Below are positions 34,025-42,389 of a stretch of 52,093 bases of DNA, piece by piece (position 1 is the stretch's first letter; every line of letters begins with the position of its first letter). The stretch is from Gemmatimonadota bacterium (GTDB taxonomy: Bacteria; Gemmatimonadota; Gemmatimonadetes; Gemmatimonadales; GWC2-71-9): the NCBI GenBank assembly GCA_003221035.1, contig QHUB01000028.1:1-52093 (forward strand), written 5' to 3'. Both the position numbers and the translations under genes were made by a program. The notes under the pieces were generated by a model. It made no database searches and was not told the DNA's origin. It saw nothing but the letters and a program-made list of their open reading frames with translations.

Positions 34025-35977
34025 GTGAGATACCTGCTGCTGCATCCGCCCATGTGGCGGCCCGACGCCGTAGCCCCCGCGCTCGAGACATCGCAGGTGG
34101 AGGCGCGGCCGGTCCGGACGGCCAAAGAGCTGGCGGTGGCTGACGACCGCCCGACGGTGTTCCTGCTCGACGCCGAAAGCCGCTCGGCGTTCCCCGTGGA
34201 CGTCATGCGGTCCTTCGTGGATGCGGGCGGCGCGATCGTCGCGCTCGGCCGCAACGGCGAGACCGACGTCCCGCCCGAGATACCGACAGAGTTCCTGTCG
34301 GGATTCCTGACCCAGCCGACGACCCCGCGGCGCATGCTGGTCGCAATCCGCGCCGGGTTTCGCGAAGCGGCCGCGCGCGCGGAGACTGCACGGGCGCGCG
34401 GCGAGGCGGCGCAACGGGCGCGCGAGATCGGCGAGCTCACGCGCATCGGCGTCGCCCTGGGCACCGAGCGCGACATCAAGACCCTGCTCGATTTGATTCT
34501 CACGCAGTCGCGCCGCATCACCCAGTCGGACGCCGGCAGCCTCTATCTTGTCGAGACCAACGAGCTCGGCGAGAAGCGGCTGCGCTTCCGGCTGGCCCAG
34601 ACCTTCTCGAAGCCCGAGGCGCCGTTCGTCGAGCACACGATTCCGGTCGATCGCGGCAGTCTCGCCGGCTACTGCGCCGTCACGGGCGACCCGCTCGTCA
34701 TCGACGACGCGTACTTCCTGCCGCCCGACGTCGAGTACACGATCAACCGGTCGTTCGACGAGCGCTACGGTTATCGCACGAAATCGATGCTGGTGATTCC
34801 GATGAAGGATCACAAAGAGGAGATCATCGGCGTACTGCAGCTCATCAACCGCAAGCGCAATTTCGACGCGATCCTCACGCTCCGCGAAGACGTCGACAAA
34901 CAGGTCGTGCCGTACTCGAGACGCACGGTGGAAATGGTCACCGCCCTCGCGGGCCAAGCGGCGGTCGCCATCGAAAACAGCCGGCTGTACGAGGACATCG
35001 AGAAGTTGTTCGAGGGCTTCGTGCTCGCCGCCGTGCACGCGATCGAGCAGCGCGACCCGACGACCTACGGTCATTCGGGTCGCGTCGCCGGAATGACGGT
35101 GGGGCTCGCGGAAGTCGTCGACCGCGCGGGGGACGGCCCGTATCGCGGTGTGAAGTTCTCCCGCGAGCAGCTCAAGGAGATCCGCTACGCGGCGCTGCTG
35201 CACGACTTCGGCAAAGTCGGCGTGCGCGAGCAGGTCCTCGTCAAGGCGAAAAAGCTCTATCCGTCCGATCTGGGCCTGGTCCGGCACCGGCATGCGTTCA
35301 TCCGGCGGACCGCGGAGCGCGAGTTCTGGCGCAAGCGGGCCGAGTTTCTCGAGAGCCACGGCAAGACGGGCTATGACGGCTTCGTCACAGAGCTGACTGC
35401 CGCCCACGAGCAGGAGCTGAAGGAACTGGACCGCTTCCTCGAGATCGTGCTGCACGCCAATGAGCCGACCATTCTGCCGGATGGAAGCTTCGACGAGCTC
35501 AAGGCCTGGGCGAAGCGCGAGTTTCACGGTCTGGACGGCGTCAGCGAACCGTTTCTGTCACCCGACGAGGTGCGCTACCTGACGATCCGCAAGGGCAGCC
35601 TCGACGACGCCGAGCGCCACGAGATCGAGAGTCACGTGACGCACACCTATCAGTTTCTGCAGCGCATTCCGTGGACGCGCGAGCTGCAGCAGATCCCGCT
35701 CATCGCCTATGGCCATCACGAGAAGATGGACGGCCGGGGATATCCGCGTCGCATCACGGCGGACGCGATTCCGGTGCAGACGCGCATGATGACGATCAGC
35801 GACATCTACGACGCGCTCACCGCGCAGGACCGGCCGTACAAGCGCGCGGTCTCGACCGACCGCGCATTCGACATCCTCACCGCGGAAGTGAAAGACGGGC
35901 AGCTCGACGCTGACCTTTTCAAGCTGTTCATCGAGGGCAGAGTCTTCGAACGGCAAATCGAACCAGCCGCGCGTTAG
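34025..35977 (+). CDS. GAF / HD-GYP domain protein, probable cyclic-di-GMP phosphodiesterase
   Basis: 650 residues. An N-terminal receiver-like fold (about 1-115) lacks a clear phospho-acceptor site. A helical linker follows, then a GAF domain at about 140-320 (DAGSLYLVETN, PLVIDDAYF, IIGVLQLINRK) and an HD-GYP domain with H393-D394 (LLHDFGKVG) and GYP at 572-574 (HHEKMDGRGYP). Roughly 110 residues (about 407-517), predicted mainly helical, are inserted between the HD and the RKGSLDDAE..H motif, far longer than in standard HD-GYP proteins. The family hydrolyses c-di-GMP. Start is GTG 34025. The stop overlaps the convergent TauE gene by four bases. Confidence 0.92.
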   Translation: MRYLLLHPPMWRPDAVAPALETSQVEARPVRTAKELAVADDRPTVFLLDAESRSAFPVDVMRSFVDAGGAIVALGRNGETDVPPEIPTEFLSGFLTQPTTPRRMLVAIRAGFREAAARAETARARGEAAQRAREIGELTRIGVALGTERDIKTLLDLILTQSRRITQSDAGSLYLVETNELGEKRLRFRLAQTFSKPEAPFVEHTIPVDRGSLAGYCAVTGDPLVIDDAYFLPPDVEYTINRSFDERYGYRTKSMLVIPMKDHKEEIIGVLQLINRKRNFDAILTLREDVDKQVVPYSRRTVEMVTALAGQAAVAIENSRLYEDIEKLFEGFVLAAVHAIEQRDPTTYGHSGRVAGMTVGLAEVVDRAGDGPYRGVKFSREQLKEIRYAALLHDFGKVGVREQVLVKAKKLYPSDLGLVRHRHAFIRRTAEREFWRKRAEFLESHGKTGYDGFVTELTAAHEQELKELDRFLEIVLHANEPTILPDGSFDELKAWAKREFHGLDGVSEPFLSPDEVRYLTIRKGSLDDAERHEIESHVTHTYQFLQRIPWTRELQQIPLIAYGHHEKMDGRGYPRRITADAIPVQTRMMTISDIYDALTAQDRPYKRAVSTDRAFDILTAEVKDGQLDADLFKLFIEGRVFERQIEPAAR

Positions 35978-36330
35978 AACAGCAGCAGCTTCACGGACGT
36001 CAGCAAGAGCAATCCGCCGAACATCCTTCGTAGCGTGAGATCGGGAATCGATGCGGCGTAGCGCGCGCCAAAATAGGCGCCGATGAGCAAGCCGGCGGCG
36101 ATAACCGCGGCGTAGCCCCAGTTCACCTGACCCCGCTTGGCATACTGCAGGACGCCCAGGAGTCCGACCGGCAGCAGCAGGGCCGCGAGCGATGTGCCAT
36201 GCGCGGTGTGCTGCTGCAGTTTGGCGATCAGCACGAGTCCGGGGATGATCACGACCGCACCTCCGACGCCGAACAGCCCGGACACGACGCCCGCGAATAG
36301 GCCGAGCACCGACACTCCAAACCAGGTCAT
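35974..36330 (-). CDS. Half-size TauE/SafE family membrane protein
   Basis: 118 residues with about four hydrophobic helices: GLFAGVVSGLFGVGGAVVIIPGLVL (the duplicated TauE/SafE motif, one copy only), AALLLPVGLLGVLQYAKRG, NWGYAAVIAAGLLIGAYFGARYA and a final MFGGLLLLTSVKLLLF. Full-length members have about 250 residues with two such halves, so this one must dimerise to form a channel or be a remnant. The fold moves sulfite, sulfonates or similar anions out of the cell. The ATG overlaps the hyuB stop by four bases. Confidence 0.85.
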   Translation of the reverse strand: MTWFGVSVLGLFAGVVSGLFGVGGAVVIIPGLVLIAKLQQHTAHGTSLAALLLPVGLLGVLQYAKRGQVNWGYAAVIAAGLLIGAYFGARYAASIPDLTLRRMFGGLLLLTSVKLLLF

Positions 36331-37874
36331 ACCTTTTCTCCTTTTCCCCAGCCGCCGCCGCCCGGGGTTTCGATGCGCAGGACGTCTCCCCCTGCAAGTC
36401 GCACAGTGGCTTTCGATTCCAGAGACTGGCCATTCAGCAGATTTGCTCCGGATTTACCGTCCGTCCCGCCTGCGGTTCCCGCAGGTCCGTGCCGGCGCCG
36501 CTCCGTCAGCAACGTCATCTCCATGGGCGCGAGCGCCTCGAATTCGCGCACCACGCCTTCCCCCCCGTCCCACGTCCCCCGTCCCCCGCTCCCACGTCGC
36601 AACGCATAGCTGCGCACCCGCAGCGGATGCTCGAGCTCCAGGACTTCGATGGGAGTGTTGAGGGTGTTGGACATCCCCACGTGGACCCCCGATGGGCCGT
36701 GCGCGCCACGGCTCGCGCCCTGTCCTCCGCCGATGGTCTCATAGTATGTCCAGCTGCCACCCCCGGCTCCTGGCTCCCGGCTTCCGACTCCTCCGAAGGT
36801 GACGTTATTCATCGTCCCCTGTCCCTGCGCCGGCACGACGCAGCCGCCGCTCGCCAGCGCACGAAACACCGTGTCGGCGATCCGCTGCGACGTCTCGACA
36901 TTGCCCGCGGCGACGGCACTCGGCGGACGCGCATTGACGAGGCAGCCCGGCGGAGCCGTGACCTCGATCGCGCGCGGAACCCCGCCATTCATCGGGACAT
37001 CATCGGGCAACAGCGTCCGCACGACGAACAACACCGCCGAACGGGTCACCGCGATCGGGCAATTGACGTTGCCGGGCGCGGCGTCGCGCGTGCCCGTGAA
37101 GTCGGCGCGAAAGATGCCGTCCCGGATCGTGACCGCGACCCGGATCTCGAGATCGTCGTCGACGACGCCATCACCCTCGAGGTAATCGACAGCGTTCATC
37201 ATGGCGGATGGCAGGCGGCTGAGGGCGGCCTTGGTGCGCCGCTCTGCATAGTCGAGTAAGTCGCGCGCGGCTGCTCGAAGCGCATCCCAGCCATGCCGTC
37301 GCGTGAGCGCTCGGAGACCGATGGCGCCACGCTCCACCGCAGCGCGCTGGGCGGCGAGATCGCCGCGACGCATCGTCGGCGTCCGCACATTGGCGAGCAG
37401 CAGGCGCTCGAGGTCGGGCGTCAAACGGGTGGGCGGGATCACGAGCCCTTCCTGGTACAGCTCGCGTGCGCCGGCCGGCATGCTGCCCGCGGTCATCCCG
37501 CCGACATCGGAGTGGTGCGCGCGCACGACGCTGTAGCCGCCAATGGCCTCATCGATTTCGATCGCGCCGATGAGCGTGAGGTCGGGCAGATGGCTGCCGC
37601 CCGAGTACGGATCATTCAGCAGGAAGAGCTCGCCGGGCAGTGGGTCGAGCCGGCGCACGGCGGCCACGGCGTCCGCCAGCGCGCCGAGATGCACCGGAAT
37701 GTGCGCGGCCTGCGCGATCATCTCGCCATCGGCGTCGAACAGTGCGGCGGACGCGTCGCGGCGCTCGCGGATGTTGGGCGAGAGCGCGCTGTGCACGAGC
37801 ACCAGGCCCATTTCCTCCGCGATCGACGCGAACGCCTGCGACATCACCTCGAGGCCGATGGCGTCGAGTCTCAC
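36327..37874 (-). CDS. hyuB: Hydantoinase B/oxoprolinase family protein
   Basis: 515 residues of the B subunit of ATP-dependent hydantoinase/5-oxoprolinase-type enzymes: LVHSALSPNIRERRDASAAL, MIAQAAHIPVHLGAL, FLLNDPYSGGSHLPDLT, HHSDVGGMTAGSMP, VNCPIAVTRSAVLFV, and a C-terminal Gly-rich GRGTWDGGEGV and GGGGWGKGE. With HyuA it would open a cyclic amide or lactam using ATP. GTG 37874 overlaps the hyuA stop (GTGA). Two short repeat arrays (36566-36594, 36763-36793) encode Gly/Ser-rich loops, a sign of tolerated expansion. Confidence 0.93.
   Translation of the reverse strand: MRLDAIGLEVMSQAFASIAEEMGLVLVHSALSPNIRERRDASAALFDADGEMIAQAAHIPVHLGALADAVAAVRRLDPLPGELFLLNDPYSGGSHLPDLTLIGAIEIDEAIGGYSVVRAHHSDVGGMTAGSMPAGARELYQEGLVIPPTRLTPDLERLLLANVRTPTMRRGDLAAQRAAVERGAIGLRALTRRHGWDALRAAARDLLDYAERRTKAALSRLPSAMMNAVDYLEGDGVVDDDLEIRVAVTIRDGIFRADFTGTRDAAPGNVNCPIAVTRSAVLFVVRTLLPDDVPMNGGVPRAIEVTAPPGCLVNARPPSAVAAGNVETSQRIADTVFRALASGGCVVPAQGQGTMNNVTFGGVGSREPGAGGGSWTYYETIGGGQGASRGAHGPSGVHVGMSNTLNTPIEVLELEHPLRVRSYALRRGSGGRGTWDGGEGVVREFEALAPMEMTLLTERRRHGPAGTAGGTDGKSGANLLNGQSLESKATVRLAGGDVLRIETPGGGGWGKGEKV
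36566..36594. repeat. Heptanucleotide tandem repeat CGTCCCC-type within hyuB
   Basis: CGTCCCA, CGTCCCC, CGTCCCC, then the 8-bp CGCTCCCA, end to end within the coding sequence. They encode part of the Gly-rich stretch of HyuB on the opposite strand. The unit differs from the CCGGCTC family. Confidence 0.75.
36763..36793. repeat. Heptanucleotide tandem repeat CCGGCTC-type within hyuB
   Basis: CCGGCTC, CTGGCTC, CCGGCTT, CCGACTC and a partial unit, in frame. They encode the loop GVGSREPGAGGGSW in HyuB. This is the same family as at 28968 and 29890. Confidence 0.85.
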
Positions 37875-39841
37875 GAGCGCTCCACAATGACCGCGCCCGA
37901 CGGATGCACCATGCCGCGCCAGCCGGGCTCGATGAGGCCCGTCGCGTCGCCGCCCGTCAGCACGGCCGGCCCGTTGATCTGTTGGCCCACCGACATCTCG
38001 CCGAGCGGACAGACGTCCGCACGCAGCCGCTTGCCATCGCGCGTGACGATCGTTCGCCGCCCCCTCGCCGCCCCCTCGCCGCCCCTTCGCCGCCCTATAA
38101 TGACTTCCGGCAGCGCCACCGCCCGCTCAGCCACCACACGCAAATTCACCAGCTCTACCGGCTGCTCGGAGTCCGCATAGCCATGGCGCGCGCGGTGCGC
38201 GGCGAGAAATGCGGCCGCGAGCGTCACCGCATCATCGCGTGGTGCCGGCACGGTGACTTCATAGCCCTGCCCCGCAAACCGGCAGTCTACGTATTGGGTG
38301 AGGCTCGCGTCGGCGAGCGCGGCTCCGGCGGCGGCGCGGAGCGGCTCGAATGCGCGCGCCAGCTCTCCATCGCGCAGCTCGGCGAGCGGACGGTGTAACG
38401 AGCCAAGGACATCCACGCGTTCGGGCGCGGCAGCGAGACCGAGCGCACTCAACACGCCGGGATGCGGGGGCACGACGACGCGCGACATCCCCAACGCGTC
38501 CGCCAGGGCGCAACCGAACAGCGGCCCCGCCCCGCCGAACGGCAACAGCGTCATTCCTCGAGGATCGACGCCGCGTGCCACGCTCACGCGCTTCAGCGCG
38601 CGCGCCATCACGGCCGTCGCCACCTGCACGATACCCGCGGCGACCTCGTACACGTCGCGCGGGATCTTCAGACTCGCAACGGCGTGCTCGGCGGCGGCGC
38701 GATCGAGCTGCACCGAATCGGCGAGGGGGTACGCGGGATCGAGCCAGCCAAGCACGAGGCACGCGTCGGTGACGGTGGGCTCCGTCCCGCCGCGCCCATA
38801 ACAGGCCGGTCCCGGCTCGGCGCCTGCGCTGCGGGGGCCGACACGCAGCGCACCACCCTGGTCGACTGCCGCGATCGAGCCGCCGCCGGCGCTCACGGTT
38901 TCGATCAGGATCGCCGGCAACGCGATCGGCACCCCGGCAACCGATTCGGCACCCTCGGTCAGGGCGGCGCCGCCGCTGATCAGACTGGCGTCGGCGCTGG
39001 TGCCGCCCATGTCGAGCGTGAGCAGCTCGCGAATGCCGACCGCCTCGCCCACCAGGCGCGCGCCAACGACGCCGCCGGCGGGACCGGACAGGGCCAGACT
39101 CGAGGCGCGCCGCGCCGCCTGGTCCGGTGCGAGCGTTCCGCCGCTCGACGTCATGATGCGCAGCGTCTGGACGTGCTTGCGCCGCGCCCGGGTCCCCATC
39201 TCGACCAGGTAGTCCGCCACCTTCGGCCGCAGATACGCCTCGGCGCTCGTGGTGCTGGTGCGCTCGTACTCGCGAAATACGGGCAGAATCTCGTGGCTCG
39301 CGGTCACGGGCACACCCGGCAACGCCGTACGGAGCGCGGCCGCGAGTCGCCGCTCGTGTTCCGGATGACGGAACGCAAATAGCAGCGCAATGGCGACCGA
39401 TTCCGGCGCGAGCCCGCGGACGGCACCAGTCGCGCGTTCGACTTCGTGGTCAGAGAGCTCCGTGATGACGCCATCCGGTCCCATGCGTTCGCGCGCGCCG
39501 ATCACGTCTTCCCGCGCGACGAGCGGCTCCGGGTGCGCCTTGGCGAGGTCGTACAGCGCGGCGCGATCCTGCCGCCTGAGCCAGAGCAAGTCCTCGAAGC
39601 CGGCGGTCGTCACCAGCACGACGCGCGCGCCACGCCGCTCGAGCAACGCATTCGTTGCGACGGTGGTGCCGTGGATCAGGACATCGATTTCGTCCGCGCC
39701 GAGGGCATCGAGCGAGCGGAGCAGACCAAGCGAGGGATCCTGGGGCGTGCTCGCGACTTTGCGGATTGCGAGATTGCCGTCGGGGCGGACTGCGACGAGA
39801 TCGGTGAATGTCCCGCCGACGTCGACGCCGACGCGCGTCAT
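37871..39841 (-). CDS. hyuA: Hydantoinase/oxoprolinase family protein, ATPase subunit
   Basis: 656 residues. The ASKHA-type ATPase fold is seen in VGVDVGGTFTDLVAV, HGTTVATNALLERRGARVVLVTTAGFEDLL, SGPAGGVVGA, LDMGGTSADASLI, and the Mg/nucleotide-region FGGAGPLFGCALADALG. It would phosphorylate the substrate amide for HyuB to open. ATG 39841 overlaps the lnt stop by four bases; the frame runs further up, but that part lies within lnt. An 11-bp tandem repeat (38054-38096) sits in the C-terminal third. Confidence 0.94.
   Translation of the reverse strand: MTRVGVDVGGTFTDLVAVRPDGNLAIRKVASTPQDPSLGLLRSLDALGADEIDVLIHGTTVATNALLERRGARVVLVTTAGFEDLLWLRRQDRAALYDLAKAHPEPLVAREDVIGARERMGPDGVITELSDHEVERATGAVRGLAPESVAIALLFAFRHPEHERRLAAALRTALPGVPVTASHEILPVFREYERTSTTSAEAYLRPKVADYLVEMGTRARRKHVQTLRIMTSSGGTLAPDQAARRASSLALSGPAGGVVGARLVGEAVGIRELLTLDMGGTSADASLISGGAALTEGAESVAGVPIALPAILIETVSAGGGSIAAVDQGGALRVGPRSAGAEPGPACYGRGGTEPTVTDACLVLGWLDPAYPLADSVQLDRAAAEHAVASLKIPRDVYEVAAGIVQVATAVMARALKRVSVARGVDPRGMTLLPFGGAGPLFGCALADALGMSRVVVPPHPGVLSALGLAAAPERVDVLGSLHRPLAELRDGELARAFEPLRAAAGAALADASLTQYVDCRFAGQGYEVTVPAPRDDAVTLAAAFLAAHRARHGYADSEQPVELVNLRVVAERAVALPEVIIGRRRGGEGAARGRRTIVTRDGKRLRADVCPLGEMSVGQQINGPAVLTGGDATGLIEPGWRGMVHPSGAVIVERS
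38054..38096. repeat. 11-bp tandem repeat within hyuA (about 3.9 copies)
   Basis: TCGCCGCCCCC is repeated starting at 38054, 38065, 38076 and 38087, the last copy shortened and ending CCCT. Eleven is not divisible by three, so gain or loss of one copy shifts the HyuA frame. It encodes an Arg/Gly-rich stretch ending in GRRT. Confidence 0.85.
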
Positions 39842-41385
39842 GGACGGAAGCGACGCTTGAGCAGCAGGCCGGCGCCGCCGAGCGTCAGCAGCACCACGAG
39901 TGTGCCGACCCAGTCCCCGAGTCGCACGTACGGTGGGATCACGTCGCTGGTGCGCAGCATGCCGGCGATCGCGGCGGCTTCGTTGAGTTTCGTGCCGGCA
40001 TAGGCATGGCCCCACGGGTCGACGAACTCGGTGATGCCGGAGTTCGCCGCGCGGGCGACGCCCATGCGGGTCTCGATCGCGCGCAGAACCAAATGGGACG
40101 CGTGTTGCGCGGGCGCGCTCGTACTGCCGAACCACGCGTCGTTCGTGATGTTGACGAAGAAGTCCGCGCCGTGCGCGCGATAGGTGCGCGTCGCGTCTTC
40201 GAACGCGGACTCATAGCAAATCACGACGCCCAGCTTTCCGATCGGCGTGGTGTAGATCGACCACTCGCCGCCGGGTCGGAAGCCGCCCGACCAGTTCTTC
40301 AGTCCCGGAATTGCGCGGAACAGCTTCACCGGCACGAACGGCACGCGCTCCGTCACGGGTACGAGATAGTGCTTGGCGTAAATCGGATAGCGAGTGCGGT
40401 CGCCGGTCGAGTCGTAGTAGAACACGGCGTTGTAAATCCGATAGCCCTGCGCCGGCGGCGGTTGCGGCTCGGCGTTCAGGCCGCCGGTGAGCAGAGGAAT
40501 GCCGTTCTCGCGCACGAGCGACGCGATCATCCGCTCCCACTGCGGATGATCGAGGAAATAGCCCGGGACCGCGGCTTCCGGCCACACGAGCAGTTGCGGC
40601 CGCGGCGCGCGCGTCATCAAGCCGTGCGACAACGACAGCAGCGTATTCATCGCGCTGTCGGCGTGCGACGGATTCCACTTCTCGCTGAAGCCCTCGTTTG
40701 GCTGGATCATCCCGATGACGCCGACGTCGCGCACCGGGAGGGTCTTCATGCGCCAGACGCCATAGGCGAGCGCCAGCACAAGCGTCACGATCACTGGCCC
40801 GACGCGACGTACGACGTACGACGCACGACGGACGTCTACAAACGCCTCAACGATCATCACGTTGCACCACGCGACCCAGAGCGTGACCCCCCGCGCTCCG
40901 GCAATGTCGGCCCACTGAATCAATACGGGAGCATCCGCGAGCGACGTCCCGAGACCCAGCCAGGGAAATCGGACGTCACCGAGATGGCCGATGAGCCATT
41001 CGAGCGCCGTCCACGCCACGGGGAAGACGACCCACACGGGCACGGCCGGCGCGGCAAGCCGGATCCGGACCACGAACCAGAACATGACTCCGGTGAGCAA
41101 TCCGATGATCGCGATCGTCCCGAGATAGCCGAGCGCGGAGAGTGGCGTGAAGTGCCACAGCGCCACGACCATCCAGTAGAGCACGAGCGCATTCGTGACG
41201 AGACCGTACCACCAGCCCCAGCGAAACGCGGTGCGAGGATTCGCCTCGAGCATCGCCTGCCGGACGAGCAGCACGGCGGGCGTGACGGCAAAAAAGCTGA
41301 CGACAGGAAGCGGGAACGGCGGATAGCTGAGGGTGAGCGCGATCGCTCCCAACACGACGAGCACAATCTCCCGACGAAGCCTCAC
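39838..41385 (-). CDS. lnt: Apolipoprotein N-acyltransferase
   Basis: A 515-residue inner-membrane enzyme that adds the third acyl chain to lipoproteins, consistent with a diderm envelope. Six or so N-terminal membrane helices, then a nitrilase-type domain with the triad E270 (LLVWPEAAVPG), K338 (YAKHYLVPVTERVP) and C390 (VVICYESAFED), then a last helix near the C-terminus. GTG 41385 overlaps the Gfo/Idh stop (GTGA). A heptanucleotide repeat (40804-40831) encodes residues about 184-196, just before the sixth membrane segment. Confidence 0.95.
   Translation of the reverse strand: MRLRREIVLVVLGAIALTLSYPPFPLPVVSFFAVTPAVLLVRQAMLEANPRTAFRWGWWYGLVTNALVLYWMVVALWHFTPLSALGYLGTIAIIGLLTGVMFWFVVRIRLAAPAVPVWVVFPVAWTALEWLIGHLGDVRFPWLGLGTSLADAPVLIQWADIAGARGVTLWVAWCNVMIVEAFVDVRRASYVVRRVGPVIVTLVLALAYGVWRMKTLPVRDVGVIGMIQPNEGFSEKWNPSHADSAMNTLLSLSHGLMTRAPRPQLLVWPEAAVPGYFLDHPQWERMIASLVRENGIPLLTGGLNAEPQPPPAQGYRIYNAVFYYDSTGDRTRYPIYAKHYLVPVTERVPFVPVKLFRAIPGLKNWSGGFRPGGEWSIYTTPIGKLGVVICYESAFEDATRTYRAHGADFFVNITNDAWFGSTSAPAQHASHLVLRAIETRMGVARAANSGITEFVDPWGHAYAGTKLNEAAAIAGMLRTSDVIPPYVRLGDWVGTLVVLLTLGGAGLLLKRRFRP
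40804..40831. repeat. Heptanucleotide tandem repeat ACGACGT-type within lnt
   Basis: GCGACGT, ACGACGT, ACGACGC, ACGACGG in direct succession. They encode an Arg/Val-rich loop (DVRRASYVVRR) between membrane segments of Lnt on the minus strand. Confidence 0.85.
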
Positions 41386-42389
41386 AGCAATACGTCGCGT
41401 CCTTCGTCGGCCGAGCGATAGATCGCGTCGAGCACGCGTTGCAGCGCCAGCTGGTCGCGCGGAGGCGGCGCGTGGACGTCCCCCTTGATCACCGCCAGGA
41501 AATACATCCACTCCGCGCGATAGGACTGGATGAACTGGGTCTCGCGCCCCGTCGCCCCCGTGGGCGTGACGTCCACGGCCGCACCGTGCTGCTCCTTGAA
41601 GATCCGGAGCGGCTGAATCATCGCCGATCCCTTCGCCCCGACGATGTCGAACCAGAATCGCTCACCCTCGCCGAGGTGGCGCCAGCTCACGTCCATCGTG
41701 ATCGACACGCCATTTTCGCACACGATCAGCGCCGATCCCATATCCTCGACGCCTTCCCGGGCGGGCCGCGTGAGGTGCGCGGAGATCCGCTTGGGCGCGG
41801 GCCATCCGGCGAGCCACAGGCCCAGATCGATGAGCGGCAACCCCAGATCGAGAATGGCGCCGCCGCCGGCCTGCTCGCGCCGCAGGCGCCAGCCGAGCAT
41901 CTGGCGGCTGGGCTGAAAGGTGTACCAGCCGCTCCGAACCGCCTGCAGGCCGCCGAGGTCGCCGCCGGCCAGAAAGCCGCGCACCGCCTGGACGTCCGAG
42001 CGGAAGCGGTGGTTCATCCCCACCATCACGCGTTTGCCGTACTTGTCACTGGCGGCGAGCACGCGCTCGACCCCCGCGAGCGTCAGCGCCAGCGGACGCT
42101 CGCACAAGACATGTACGCCCGCGGCGAGCGCCGCGGTCGCGTGGATCTCGTGCAGGTGGTTCGGGGTGCAGACGACGACCACGTCCACGTTGGCGTACCG
42201 CAGCACTTCTTCGATGTCGTCATAGGTGTCTTTCACGTCGAAGCGGGCGGCGAGCGCCTGCGCCTTGCCGAGATCGTTGTCGCAGATCGCGGCCACTTCG
42301 GCGCCCGGAAGCCGGCGCAGCACCGGGAGATGCGCCACCTGCGCGATGCCGCCCGCGCCCAGCACGCCGACGCGAATGGAATCGTTCAC
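41382..42389 (-). CDS. Gfo/Idh/MocA family oxidoreductase
   Basis: 335 residues with an N-terminal NAD(P)-binding Rossmann fold (VGVLGAGGIAQVAHLPVLRRLPG), CTPNHLHEIHATAALAAGVHVLCERPLALT (the family EKP lysine is replaced by Arg in CERP), and the alpha/beta substrate domain with GMNHRF and GGGAILDLGLPLIDLGLWLAGWP. Members oxidise or reduce sugars and related hydroxy-compounds; the substrate is unknown. GTG 42389 overlaps the next upstream stop (GTGA). The K-to-R change at the CEKP motif may alter catalysis. Confidence 0.9.
   Translation of the reverse strand: MNDSIRVGVLGAGGIAQVAHLPVLRRLPGAEVAAICDNDLGKAQALAARFDVKDTYDDIEEVLRYANVDVVVVCTPNHLHEIHATAALAAGVHVLCERPLALTLAGVERVLAASDKYGKRVMVGMNHRFRSDVQAVRGFLAGGDLGGLQAVRSGWYTFQPSRQMLGWRLRREQAGGGAILDLGLPLIDLGLWLAGWPAPKRISAHLTRPAREGVEDMGSALIVCENGVSITMDVSWRHLGEGERFWFDIVGAKGSAMIQPLRIFKEQHGAAVDVTPTGATGRETQFIQSYRAEWMYFLAVIKGDVHAPPPRDQLALQRVLDAIYRSADEGRDVLL

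Noticed and set aside
39808-41421. 537-residue plus-strand frame across lnt
   Set aside because: Antisense to a gene with an intact Lnt triad; Arg/Asp/His-rich without motifs.
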